64,000 nt of DNA, taken from contig OZ025793.1 in the NCBI GenBank assembly GCA_964019425.1, forward strand, positions 868,001-932,000, written 5' to 3'. Source of the DNA: Flectonema sp. DT1601 (Eukaryota > Euglenozoa > Diplonemea > Diplonemida > Diplonemidae). This document shows, piece after piece, positions 55,763 through 64,000 of this stretch; within the stretch, counting starts at the first letter, position 1, and every line of letters starts with the position of its first letter. The notes beneath the pieces were generated by a model. It saw only the letters and a list, made by a program, of their open reading frames with translations. It had not been told where the DNA came from and did no database searches. Made by a program: the position numbers and the translations under genes.

Positions 55763-56160
55763 GAGCATCTCCCTGCTATCCCTCATATCCCCACAATAAT
55801 ATTATACCTTTTCATTTTCTCTTTCCTTTTCTGGTCTTTATTTTTTTTTTTCCTTTTTCATACAACGTTTTTTTATTTATATATTTTTTTTTTTTTTTTT
55901 TCATGTTTGATTATTTCCTCTTCATATTTTTTTTCTTTTTTCTTTTCTTTCTTTTTTTTCTTTTTTTTCTCTGCCTCTCTCTTAATTCTGTTCGTTTCTT
56001 TGAAACGAAAATTCATTTGAATATTATTCCTTGGTCAGCAACCATCATTGTCGCCCTTTGGGCCTGTTAAAAAAAATAAAAAATAAAAAGAAAGTTTACA
56101 TCGGGAATAGGGCAGGAGCCAAAAGCTCCCAGTCCGTTACTTCCCACTTTATCGAAATTC
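55763..56160 (+). repeat. LINE terminal sequence T, full copy
   Basis: Ends CACTTTATCGAAATTC. It is joined to TTGACCAGGACGG, minus-oriented satellite, with TTC/TC microhomology. Confidence 0.88.
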
Positions 56161-56992
56161 TTGACCAGGACGGAAAATAGAAAGCGATCGACATAGTCGA
56201 TCGATAAGAAAACAATGATAATATTGTTTATTCTTTTTTTTTATTTTAAATTCTTTTTATTTATTTTTTAAAGAAAAAAAAAACGGAAAATAGAAATTAG
56301 TCGACAAAGTCGAACGATAAAAAAAAAACAATGATAACATTGTTTATTCTTTTTTTGTATTTTTTTTATATTCTTTTTTATTAATTTTGAAAAAAAAAAA
56401 AAAACAATCAGTTTAGCGTCTTGACCAGGACGGAAAATAGAAAGTAATCGACATAGTCGATCGATAAAAAAAACAATGATAACATTGTTTATTCTTTTTT
56501 TTTTTTTTTTTTAAATTCTTTTTATTTATTTTTTAAAAAGAAAAAAAAACGGAAAATAGAAATTAGTCAACAAAGTCGAACGGTAAAAATCAATGATAAC
56601 ATTGTTTATTCTTTTTTTTTTTTTTTTTTTAAATTCTTTTTATTTATTTTTTAAAAAGAAAAAAAAACGGAAAATAGAAATTAGTCAACAAAGTCGAACG
56701 ATAAAAAAAAAAACAATGATAACATTGTTTATTCTTTTTTTTTATTTTTTTTAAATTCTTTTTTATTAATTTTGAAAAAAAAACAATCAGTTTAGCGTCT
56801 TGACCAGGACGGAAAATAGAAAGTGATCGACATAGTCGATCGATAAAAAAACAATGATAACATTGTTTATTCTTTTTTTTTATTTTAAATTCTTTTTATT
56901 TATTTTTTAAAGAAAAAAAACGGAAAATAGAAATTAGTCGACAAAGTCGAACGATAAAAAAAAACAATGATAACATTGTTTATTCTTTTTTT
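56161..56992 (-). repeat. Satellite array S10
   Basis: About six minus-oriented monomers (A and B types). It ends in a T-run where the right part of a MITE begins. Confidence 0.87.
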
Positions 56993-57218
56993 TTTATTGT
57001 GCAGTATGGTAGTTTTTTATTGGTGAATAATGCCCTGTTCTGCCTGACACTCGATGGAAGCACACAGATTTCTTAGATTTTTGATCAACGGCTGGCTTTC
57101 GCAAAAATCCTCTGTGGTAGGGAAATATTCTTGTGGGGAAAAACCCGAGTTTGAAAAAAAATCTCCAAATCCGCGAGAATATTTCCCCACGGGAATATTT
57201 CCCCGCGAGAATATTTCC
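56993..57218. mobile_element. MITE, right part only
   Basis: TTGTGCAGTATGGTAGTTTT to GAGAATATTTCC matches the right ~230 bp of the complete MITE with several differences. The outermost end is missing where A-type sequence begins. Confidence 0.8.
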
Positions 57219-58751
57219 ATTTTGTTTCCCATCTGTTTTTATTTTCTATTAGTTCTGGTCAGAAACTCCTGGGCAGCAAGAAGGAAAGCAGTTTAGTACT
57301 TCTGGGTGTTTGGCATCACCCCCATAGTGAGCAAGTACAACAGGTAGCATTGGTAGTCTGTTGATCCTGAGTGATCCCAGCTACAGTTTTGTTTTTCTTT
57401 CTTTTTTTTAGAAGAAGATCAGGACTTCCAAGCACTGCTGGATAGTTGCTGAATGCAGGGCCTGCCTGTGGCATTATAATAACAGGCTAAGTCATTTGTA
57501 GTTCATAGTTTACCTTTGATTTTATAACTTCACATAGGTACTATGAACGATGAGAGATCCGGTGGGATCACTCAGGGTCTAGTAGAGACCACCAATGTTG
57601 TGCGTTGATAGGCAAGGTGACCAACCTTGACATTCTTTCTTTTCTCTCCTGTTGTGACAAACACAAAATACACACACAGCTTACAGTGTGTTCTTTGTGT
57701 ATGTTTTCTTCAGGTGTGAGTAGTTTTTTGTTCTTGCTCTTCAGGGAGGGCCTTAGCCAAAAGCTAACTGTCAAATCTCACCTGGTAATTCAACTCACAG
57801 GCTAAGTCATTTGTAGTTCATAGTTTACCTTTGATTTTATAACTTCACATAGGTACTATGAACGATGAGAGATCCAGTGGGATCACTCAGGGTCTAGTAG
57901 AGACCACCAATGTTGTGCGTTGATAGGCAAGGTGATCAACCTTGACATTCTTTCTTTTCTCTCCTGTTGTGACAAACACAAAATACACACACAGCTTACA
58001 GTGTGTTCTTTGTGTATGTTTTCTTCAGGTGTGAGTAGTTTTTTTGTTCTTGCTCTTCAGGGAGGGCCTTAGCCAAAAGCTAACAGTCCAAATCTCACCT
58101 GGAAATTCAACTCAGTCTTTGTCAGTTTTGGCATCAAACTTGTAATGGTTTAATCATTACAGGTTATTTACTGAAATATTTGTTCTAAATGTTGCTAAGT
58201 ATTTCTCACTTAGAATTTTTTTATTTTTTTATTTTCAGCTTAATTAGCTACAAATTGTTTCTACTAAGTGTTTCTCACTTAGATTTTTTTTTTGCTTTTC
58301 AGCTCCTTAAAAGCTGCTAAGTGTTTCTGCTAAGTGTTTCTCACTTAGAATTTTATTGTTATGTTCGTTTTCTATCCCCTCTTCTATCCCTTTTGTTCAA
58401 AAAAAGCGATGAGAAATTTCTCTCATTCATGCTAAGATGCACTCTGAACTTTGATTTTTTGATCTGAGTGTGAGGGAATGACCTGTTAGTGCATTGGGCA
58501 TAAGCTGGGCTGCAGTTTAGATGTCTTAGGTGTTAATAAGGGGTTCCTCTTAGCATTTTCTTTGTTCCCACCTTATGATTTTCTTGAAGAAAAAAAATAG
58601 AAGTCATAATGGTGCTTCCCTCTGGAAGGGTTGTAAGCCATGGTGTCCAACTAAATTAAAGGACAAGTCTGGGATAATCCCTGCCAGAGGGGCGAGTATT
58701 CTACCATGGTTGAAATACTCTGGCAACTGATCTTCAATTTTATGTTGTTTG
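57219..58751. mobile_element. Rearranged A-B-A element pieces
   Basis: A part (57,219-57,795), a second A part (57,796-58,113), a full B (58,114-58,670) and the first ~80 bp of another A (58,671-58,751). Sequence is close to the element at 34,625 but with scattered differences and internal duplication, so this copy is older and shuffled. Confidence 0.72.
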
Positions 58752-58889
58752 TCATATGATTCTTCGGTCGAGCAAGCCGTTCAAGACGACAGTTGGAGGC
58801 CATGCAAAAGTGTCATGGGAGAGTTGTATAACCTCGGGCATGACGGCCGAGTGCGAGACTCTGTTCAGAAAGATGATGCGGGAGCAAGT
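58752..58889. other. Captured unique segment of ~135 bp
   Basis: GC-richer than its surroundings and open in one plus frame (SYDSSVEQAVQDDSW...GELYNLGHDG), lying between A sequence and a satellite fragment. No family recognised; it may be a fragment of a retroelement or host gene. Confidence 0.35.
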
Positions 58890-59031
58890 AGTCAGTTTAG
58901 CGTCTTGACCAGGACGGAAAATAGAAATTAGTCGACAAAGTCGATCGATAAAAAAACAATGATAACATTGTTTATTATTTTCTCTTAATTCTGTTTGTTT
59001 CTTTGAAACGAAAATTCATTTGAATATTATC
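58890..59031. repeat. Small satellite and T fragments
   Basis: One minus-oriented monomer (58,890-58,977) next to a plus-oriented 50-bp piece of T (TTTCTTTGAAACGAAAATTC), then A-type sequence. Confidence 0.8.
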
Positions 59032-59846
59032 TCCAGAGGGGCGAGTATTCTACCATGGTTGAAATACTCTGGCAACTGATCTTCAATTTTATGTTGTTTG
59101 TTAGCTGCTGGTGTAATTTAGTCATGTGTTGATACTTGCATTTATTTATTTGTTATCTTTTACTACAATAACTCTTGCCTATATCTTTTCTTTTTATTCT
59201 CTATCTGTTCTGGTCTGTTACTTCATTTGTCTTGTTTAACTTCAGTTATATCCATTTTACTTTTTATTGTTTCCCATCTACTTTTTATTTTCTATTAGTT
59301 CTGGTCAGAAACTCCTGGGCAGCAAGAAGGAAAGCAGTTAAGTACTTCTGGGTGTTTGGCATCACCCCCCATAGTGAGCAAGTACAACAGGTAGCATTGG
59401 TAGTCTGTTGATCCTGAGTGATCCCAGCTACAGTTTTGTTTTTCTTTCTTTTTTTTAGAAGAAGATCAGGACATCCAAGCACTGCTGGATAGTTGCTGAA
59501 TGCAGGGCCTGCCTGTGGCATTATAATAACAGGCTAAGTCATTTGTAGTTCATAGTTTACCTTTGATTTTATAACTTCACACAGGGTACTATGAACGATG
59601 AGAGATCCAGTGGGATCACTCAGGGTCTAGTAGAGACCACCAATGTTGTGCGTTGATAGGCAAGGTGACCAACCTTGACATTCTTTCTTTTCTCTCCTGT
59701 TGTGACAAACACAAAATACACACACAGCTTACGGTGTGTTCTTTGTGTATGTTTTCTTCAGGTGTGAGTAGTTTTTTTGTTCTTGCTCTTCAGGGAGGGC
59801 CTTAGCTAAAAGCTAACAGTCCGAATCTCACCTGGTAATTCAACTC
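59032..59846. mobile_element. A segment of the A-B-A element
   Basis: Nearly full-length A (from CCAGAGGGGCGAGTATTC to AATTCAACTC) with a ~60-bp segment near 59,115-59,200 longer than in the 34.6-kb copy. It leads directly into an RNase H fossil. Confidence 0.8.
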
Positions 59847-60042
59847 AGTTCTTAATAAATACATTGTTGAAGCAGTTGAGTGGCTGGCTGGTAAGACGTG
59901 TTCCTTCGATGTCCGGTATGTGGCATCAAAGAAGAATCCTGCAGATGGCCCATCTCGAGTATCACCGTTGCAGATGAAGACAAGAGAGCATTGCATTAGT
60001 GTGGCTCGGTCCGTTAAGGATTATTTAACTGAGCAACGATAA
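59847..60042 (+). mobile_element. RNase H end fossil of a DIRS/Ngaro-like retroelement, copy 1
   Basis: A short piece resembling the end of a retroelement RNase H domain, with VRYVASKKNPADGPSR as the recognisable phrase. It is directly attached to an A repeat, linking A to this retroelement family. Only a fragment remains. Confidence 0.6.
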
Positions 60043-60220
60043 TTCTAAGTATGACATGTTGATTTTAAGTGGTTATTAATTGATGTTTGATTTATAAATA
60101 GCTTCGATGTGATTTATGGTTCCTGGGTGATGAATAATGTTAATATGACTTAGTGCAATTGAAATGATGTTAATGATGATGATATTATTATTGGTGGATA
60201 CTTTGGTGTTTCAGTTAGTT
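60043..60220. other. Unassigned AT-rich segment
   Basis: Contains GATGATGTTAATGATGATG-type simple sequence. No coding or repeat match within the window. Confidence 0.4.
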
Positions 60221-60369
60221 TCGAAAAGGTGGGAAGTAACGGACTGGGAGCTTTTGGCTCCTGCCCTATTCCCGATGTAAACTTTCTTTTTATTTTTTTT
60301 TATTTTAACAGGCCCAAAGGGCGACAATGAAAGATGCTGACCAAGGAATAATATTCAAATGAATTTTCT
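60221..60369 (-). repeat. LINE terminal sequence T, truncated and diverged copy
   Basis: CGAAAAGGTGGGAAGTAACGG to AATATTCAAATGAATTTTC. It lacks GAATT at its end and has small differences (AAGATGCTGACC), so it is an older copy at the edge of the block. Confidence 0.82.
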
Positions 60370-60639
60370 CTATACTGGCGTTGTGGTGCATTAAACTGGC
60401 GTCGGGGTGTTCTTTGGTTGGTCTGGAATGTGTGAACTAGTGTTGATTCTGTTGCTTTGAATCTTCACATTTGGTCCTATGCATTTCAGTCTGAGCAACT
60501 GAACATTCTAACCCCGGCGTGAGTTGGTTGAAGTGATTACAATGCTTAGTTTATATATGATGTATTAATATCTTATTAGATATCTTCCCCTTTTCACTTC
60601 AGAATTTTAACATGGATCTCGAGTGCATGAGAATTATTT
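60370..60639. other. Unassigned segment between T and the RNase H fossil
   Basis: 60,376-60,412 resembles part of the tail region of the RNase H fossil (CTGGCGTCGGGGTG), hinting at another retroelement fragment. The rest is unrecognised. Confidence 0.35.
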
Positions 60640-61294
60640 TAGGTTTACCTTGGTAATTCTCGTGTTTAGGATCCATTATACTGCTCTCTCTATCTTTTTG
60701 TTAACTCATCGTTCTTATAAAAGGCTGTCTTTTAATGGCCTTAAACCCTTAGTAATTTATAAGCAAAAACGGGAACGGGAAATTTTACCGAACCAAAAGA
60801 AAGGAACTGCTGAAGTTTTTGTGGATGCCTCCTTACAGGGATGGGGAGGTGTCATTGTTTGGGAAACAGATGAGCTTGAAATTCTTGGTTCAGCTTGGCC
60901 TGCTGATGAAGATCGGCACATTAATGTTCTTGAGGCAGACGCCCTCTGGCAGACACTCAAGGGGATTAAGCAGGCTGATCATCTCACAATTTGGGTTGAC
61001 AACACCACGGTCTGTGGTGCTTTTAGAAAAAGGATGTGTGTTCGCTCACACATTCTTAATAAGTGTTTATTAACTGCTATTGAGTGTCTTATAGTTTTAA
61101 AATGTTCCTATTCTCTCGCTTGGGTAAGCACTAAGTATAACCCAGCCGATATACCATCTCGAGAGGAAGTTTCACATGGAACGAGAGCGAAGGTTGAACA
61201 GGCGTTGGGGTCATTCTTCAACTGGCGTAGTGGTGGTGGCGCCGGTGTCCCGTCGAACCGAATCGGACCTGGCACAACCCCTGCGCAGAAGTAA
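60640..61294 (+). mobile_element. RNase H domain fossil of a DIRS/Ngaro-like retroelement, copy 2
   Basis: Recognisable RNase H landmarks in order: FVDASLQGWGG, INVLEADALWQTL, IWVDNTTVCGAF and STKYNPADIPSR. The NPADIPSR ending and the lack of a nearby integrase suit tyrosine-recombinase retroelements better than LTR elements. No RT or recombinase is visible nearby, so this is an isolated, incomplete relic. A related antisense fragment is at 16.5 kb. Confidence 0.62.
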
Positions 61295-61730
61295 TCTGCA
61301 CCCTTTTACAGTGTAGATGCTTCTAAGTTGTTGATCTCAGTTTGTGTGCGTGTTATTCATTACTTTATCATCATTTTCTCTCTCAGGTGCAATACAGTGG
61401 TGGAAAGAAAAGTGACAGTCAAGCCTTCGTTTAAGAATGCTCCCAAAAAGGTATCTCCCCGCAACCAATTGTGCACCAGACTTTTCGATTAGTACTGTGT
61501 TTTGCAGTGCGTTGGTAATTTTGCCTTGTGGACCCTTACGTAACCATCTTTGATTATTGTCAATTGTTTGTTAGCTTTCCAATAATATTTTAGTCCCAAA
61601 CACAGGTACAGATAAGACATGTAAAGGGATTCTTCAAGTCATGTACATGCTAGCAAAATCTCTACATGGTGTTCCATCGGATGCATCGTTCTAAATCTAT
61701 TTTTTCAAAGATTTAAAAAAATAAGACAAT
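61295..61730. promoter_or_regulatory. Upstream region of the secreted Cys-rich gene
   Basis: About 435 bp between the RNase H fossil and the ATG. It holds a pyrimidine tract with CTCTCTCAG at ~61,376-61,386 and AATATTTTAG at ~61,585, but I see no definite promoter element. The leader just before the ATG is A-rich (AAAAAAATAAGACAAT). Confidence 0.35.
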
Positions 61731-64000
61731 ATGAAGGGGTGCTTTTTGTTACTTTTGGTGTCGGGTGCATATGGCAACTTGTGCGGATGGGCGAATCCGA
61801 AAAACTCGAATAATTATCCATTGTGGCCTTACTGTAATAGACGTGAAGGAGATGGACAGACATTGTATACCTATATGGGTGACACCATCCCACCGCTAGA
61901 CAAAGAACCTTATCAATGTAGCAACGGTGTTCTGAGGCATGACTCTCCAGGATTGATATGCGCTGACTACAATCTTGGGGATGAGTATGCGGGTCCCTGC
62001 AGTGATGCAACTTGTTGTGCTGAAGAACTCTGTTCGACTTACACATGTAAGGAAGGTACTTTAAAAGGACATGCCGCTGGAATTAGTTGTGTTTTTTCAT
62101 GTAATGATGAGACTTGTTGCAATGCTGCACAGGGCACTCCAACACACGATGCTCAAGGATTTGTCTTCGTAGATAGAGATCCAAATTTATATGAATTTGG
62201 AGGTACGGCTACTATTATAAGAGCGATGGACGAAACCGACATTACACACTACAGAGTTTATTGGGGGTTTGCACATTCTGTGAGAAAAGTACCATCATGT
62301 GGTCTTGGCAACCCAGTATCATGGACACAGGTAAAATGGAGAGATTCGACTAAGTTATATGCCGAGTTTCCAGCAACGGGATGTGATATTTCTTTTGAAA
62401 TACCAATGAATACCGTTCCTGATGAAAGATGCAGAATTTCATTCGATCGGCAGGAAAGATCAACGAGTCACACTGACAGGTGCAACCCACACTACTTTTT
62501 GGTAGTCTCTGTAAATGAAAAGGGTGAGCGCCACGTTCTCAGTACTCAGGCGCAACAGCCTGGCCCACGTTATGCAATTGTAGATTACGAAGGAGATATG
62601 CAGCTTCCATGTTTAGAAGCTGGCATCACTATGGGACACGATCTCATGGGACCTGATGACATTTTACTCGGAACTTGGAATGGCGTCAATTCTGCGTTGC
62701 AGTGTTCGGAGCTCTGTGCAGCCCACAATGCCCAATCCCCGCCGCCTTCGATTCCATGCAGACAGTTTACTTGGTCTCTTAACAATGGAGGGAGGTCCTC
62801 AAGTAGCTGCTGGATTGAAGCGCAAGCTATGCAAAAGCAACATTACACAGTGAGATTCGTTGCGCCAGCAGTGTGCCCAACACGAGAAACGCTTCCCCCT
62901 ACCGGTCGGGAGCAGCCGAGATGCAACAGGTGGATAAGGAAGCAAAATACTGCCCCCTTTGCTTCGAATGGCAGAAATGCATACAAAGCTTTGGGAGGCC
63001 ACTTTGTTCAATTCCCGAATGATCCTGATGTCCCTCTTGGGCCTTATGACAATGCCGAGTATTGCAAAACAGCTTGTGATTTAGACAGTCTTTGTACAGG
63101 ATTTACCTGGATGAAAAGAGATCCAACTGATACCTACTTCCACCACTGTATTCTAATCAGAGCTGGTGACCCAGCAATGTACTATTCATATTATTATGAT
63201 ACTTGGGTCTGTAGTAGGGAATACATGGCACCATTAATCGCGGGATACAAATTTCAGAAGCATGCATATGGATACAAGCACTGTACAGGCACACTTATAA
63301 AAGAAGTAACAGCCGGGGACCACGAATGCTGTGCTGAGCAATGTGATGAAGTGAGTAACTGTAAAGCTTTTACTTGGTTGTCTACTGGTAAGTGCAGATT
63401 ATTTGAAAATTGCCAAACTATGGACACCTACAGCAACATACAAGGCTGTGCTTACGAATCATGCTATGCTGACTATGGAGGGGCTTCGTACATACAAGAA
63501 ACAGCGGAACTGCAACTGATCGATAAGTGGCCTCACCAGGGTAAGGGTGAAGTCTCGGGACTTCCTATATTTGTCCAGGTTAATCGACCGCATTTGGAAG
63601 GTCAAACAGTATACTGTTACTCGTCTTTGGTAGGCAGATTTATCGAAGCACCTGCGAACGCTGAGAATATGATTCAGCAAGCTGCCAATGCTGGAATTCA
63701 CATTTACGAAGGAACCATAGAAAATCGGGTTGCTGAGGTGCCAGTTATGCGTGAGTTTTATGGACAAATACTGCTTCCGGGGCAAACTTATGAAGTCAAG
63801 TGCGGTATAAAGAATGCATTGCAACAGGGGGAATCTAAGGAACTACGAGGTTTGAGCATTGAGGTAGAACAACCGGCTGGGTACGTTCGCGTTGGTGTTG
63901 GATTCTGCCGAACTCATGGCTGCGCCCCGATTGGAATAGTAGTGAGTCAAGCAATATCCTTTTCTGGCTGTCGTAAAGCCTGCGATGATCATTCAAGCTG
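61731..64000 (+). CDS. Secreted Cys-rich protein with PAN/Apple-like repeats (partial, runs off the right edge)
   Basis: Open from ATG 61,731 to the window end (756 codons, no stop, no intron). Residues 1-16 (MKGCFLLLLVSGAYGN) are a signal peptide. Residues ~17-145 are Cys-dense, with two related motifs, CSDATCCAEELC and CNDETCCNA. A less Cys-rich stretch at ~150-280 follows. From ~290 come PAN/Apple-like modules: ~292-365 (LQCSELCAAH...CRQFTWS), ~405-490 (YCKTACDLDSLCTGFTWM), ~505-580 (CCAEQCDEVSNCKAFTWLS..CRLFENC), and a fourth starting near 735 (GCRKACDDHSSC). PAN modules bind protein or carbohydrate outside the cell, so an adhesin or surface/secreted ligand-binding role is inferred. The start is supported by the signal peptide. 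The plus-strand orientation is opposite to all the left-arm genes. Confidence 0.82.
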   Translation, partial: MKGCFLLLLVSGAYGNLCGWANPKNSNNYPLWPYCNRREGDGQTLYTYMGDTIPPLDKEPYQCSNGVLRHDSPGLICADYNLGDEYAGPCSDATCCAEELCSTYTCKEGTLKGHAAGISCVFSCNDETCCNAAQGTPTHDAQGFVFVDRDPNLYEFGGTATIIRAMDETDITHYRVYWGFAHSVRKVPSCGLGNPVSWTQVKWRDSTKLYAEFPATGCDISFEIPMNTVPDERCRISFDRQERSTSHTDRCNPHYFLVVSVNEKGERHVLSTQAQQPGPRYAIVDYEGDMQLPCLEAGITMGHDLMGPDDILLGTWNGVNSALQCSELCAAHNAQSPPPSIPCRQFTWSLNNGGRSSSSCWIEAQAMQKQHYTVRFVAPAVCPTRETLPPTGREQPRCNRWIRKQNTAPFASNGRNAYKALGGHFVQFPNDPDVPLGPYDNAEYCKTACDLDSLCTGFTWMKRDPTDTYFHHCILIRAGDPAMYYSYYYDTWVCSREYMAPLIAGYKFQKHAYGYKHCTGTLIKEVTAGDHECCAEQCDEVSNCKAFTWLSTGKCRLFENCQTMDTYSNIQGCAYESCYADYGGASYIQETAELQLIDKWPHQGKGEVSGLPIFVQVNRPHLEGQTVYCYSSLVGRFIEAPANAENMIQQAANAGIHIYEGTIENRVAEVPVMREFYGQILLPGQTYEVKCGIKNALQQGESKELRGLSIEVEQPAGYVRVGVGFCRTHGCAPIGIVVSQAISFSGCRKACDDHSS

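Overview
The window is nuclear DNA of an unidentified single-celled-type eukaryote. Reasons: host genes with GT-AG introns (three exons for the mitochondrial processing peptidase, two for a PPR protein), eukaryote-only proteins (SNU13, a CLK/LAMMER kinase, a myotubularin phosphatase, a WW-PHD-SET protein), very short intergenic spaces, and long A or T homopolymers between genes. I cannot name the genus. The secreted Cys-rich/PAN-like gene at the right edge would suit an alveolate or stramenopile, but this is only an impression.

Layout. (1) 1-14,672 is a gene-dense arm with seven genes, all on the minus strand: WW-PHD-SET (cut by the left edge), a Lys-rich SAP-like protein, SNU13, a CLK/LAMMER kinase, mitochondrial processing peptidase beta, a PPR protein and a myotubularin phosphatase. 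(2) About 14,860-16,020 is a broken Copia-like fossil. (3) 16,350-60,370 is a roughly 44-kb block built almost entirely of one repeat system. (4) 59,847-61,294 holds broken RNase H pieces of a tyrosine-recombinase-type (DIRS/Ngaro-like) retroelement. (5) From 61,731 to the right edge is an open gene for a secreted Cys-rich protein with PAN/Apple-like modules on the plus strand.

The repeat block is the most notable part. One element reads end to end at 41,931-53,205 (about 11.3 kb). It encodes two N-terminal CCHC zinc fingers, a reverse transcriptase, a CCHC knuckle and a restriction-like endonuclease (R2/NeSL-type LINE layout), followed by an unusual coiled-coil C-terminal extension of about 350 residues. 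Its 3' part is about 5.7 kb of non-coding DNA: a GAGATACC short-repeat module, a roughly 3.7-kb array of satellite monomers each carrying two or three hairpins, and a conserved roughly 410-bp terminal sequence (called T here) that ends in CGAAATTC. The rest of the block is 5'-truncated copies of the same element on both strands, each ending in T. Several T ends join satellite or tail DNA that points the opposite way. This suggests an element that carries its own preferred landing pad, a satellite array, and spreads by inserting into other copies of it. A TA-flanked MITE and a 2,156-bp A-B-A terminal-repeat element are inserted within these copies.

Limits: all calls come from reading the sequence by eye. 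Boundaries inside homopolymers are good to about 5-20 bp, and family names for the mobile elements need a database comparison.
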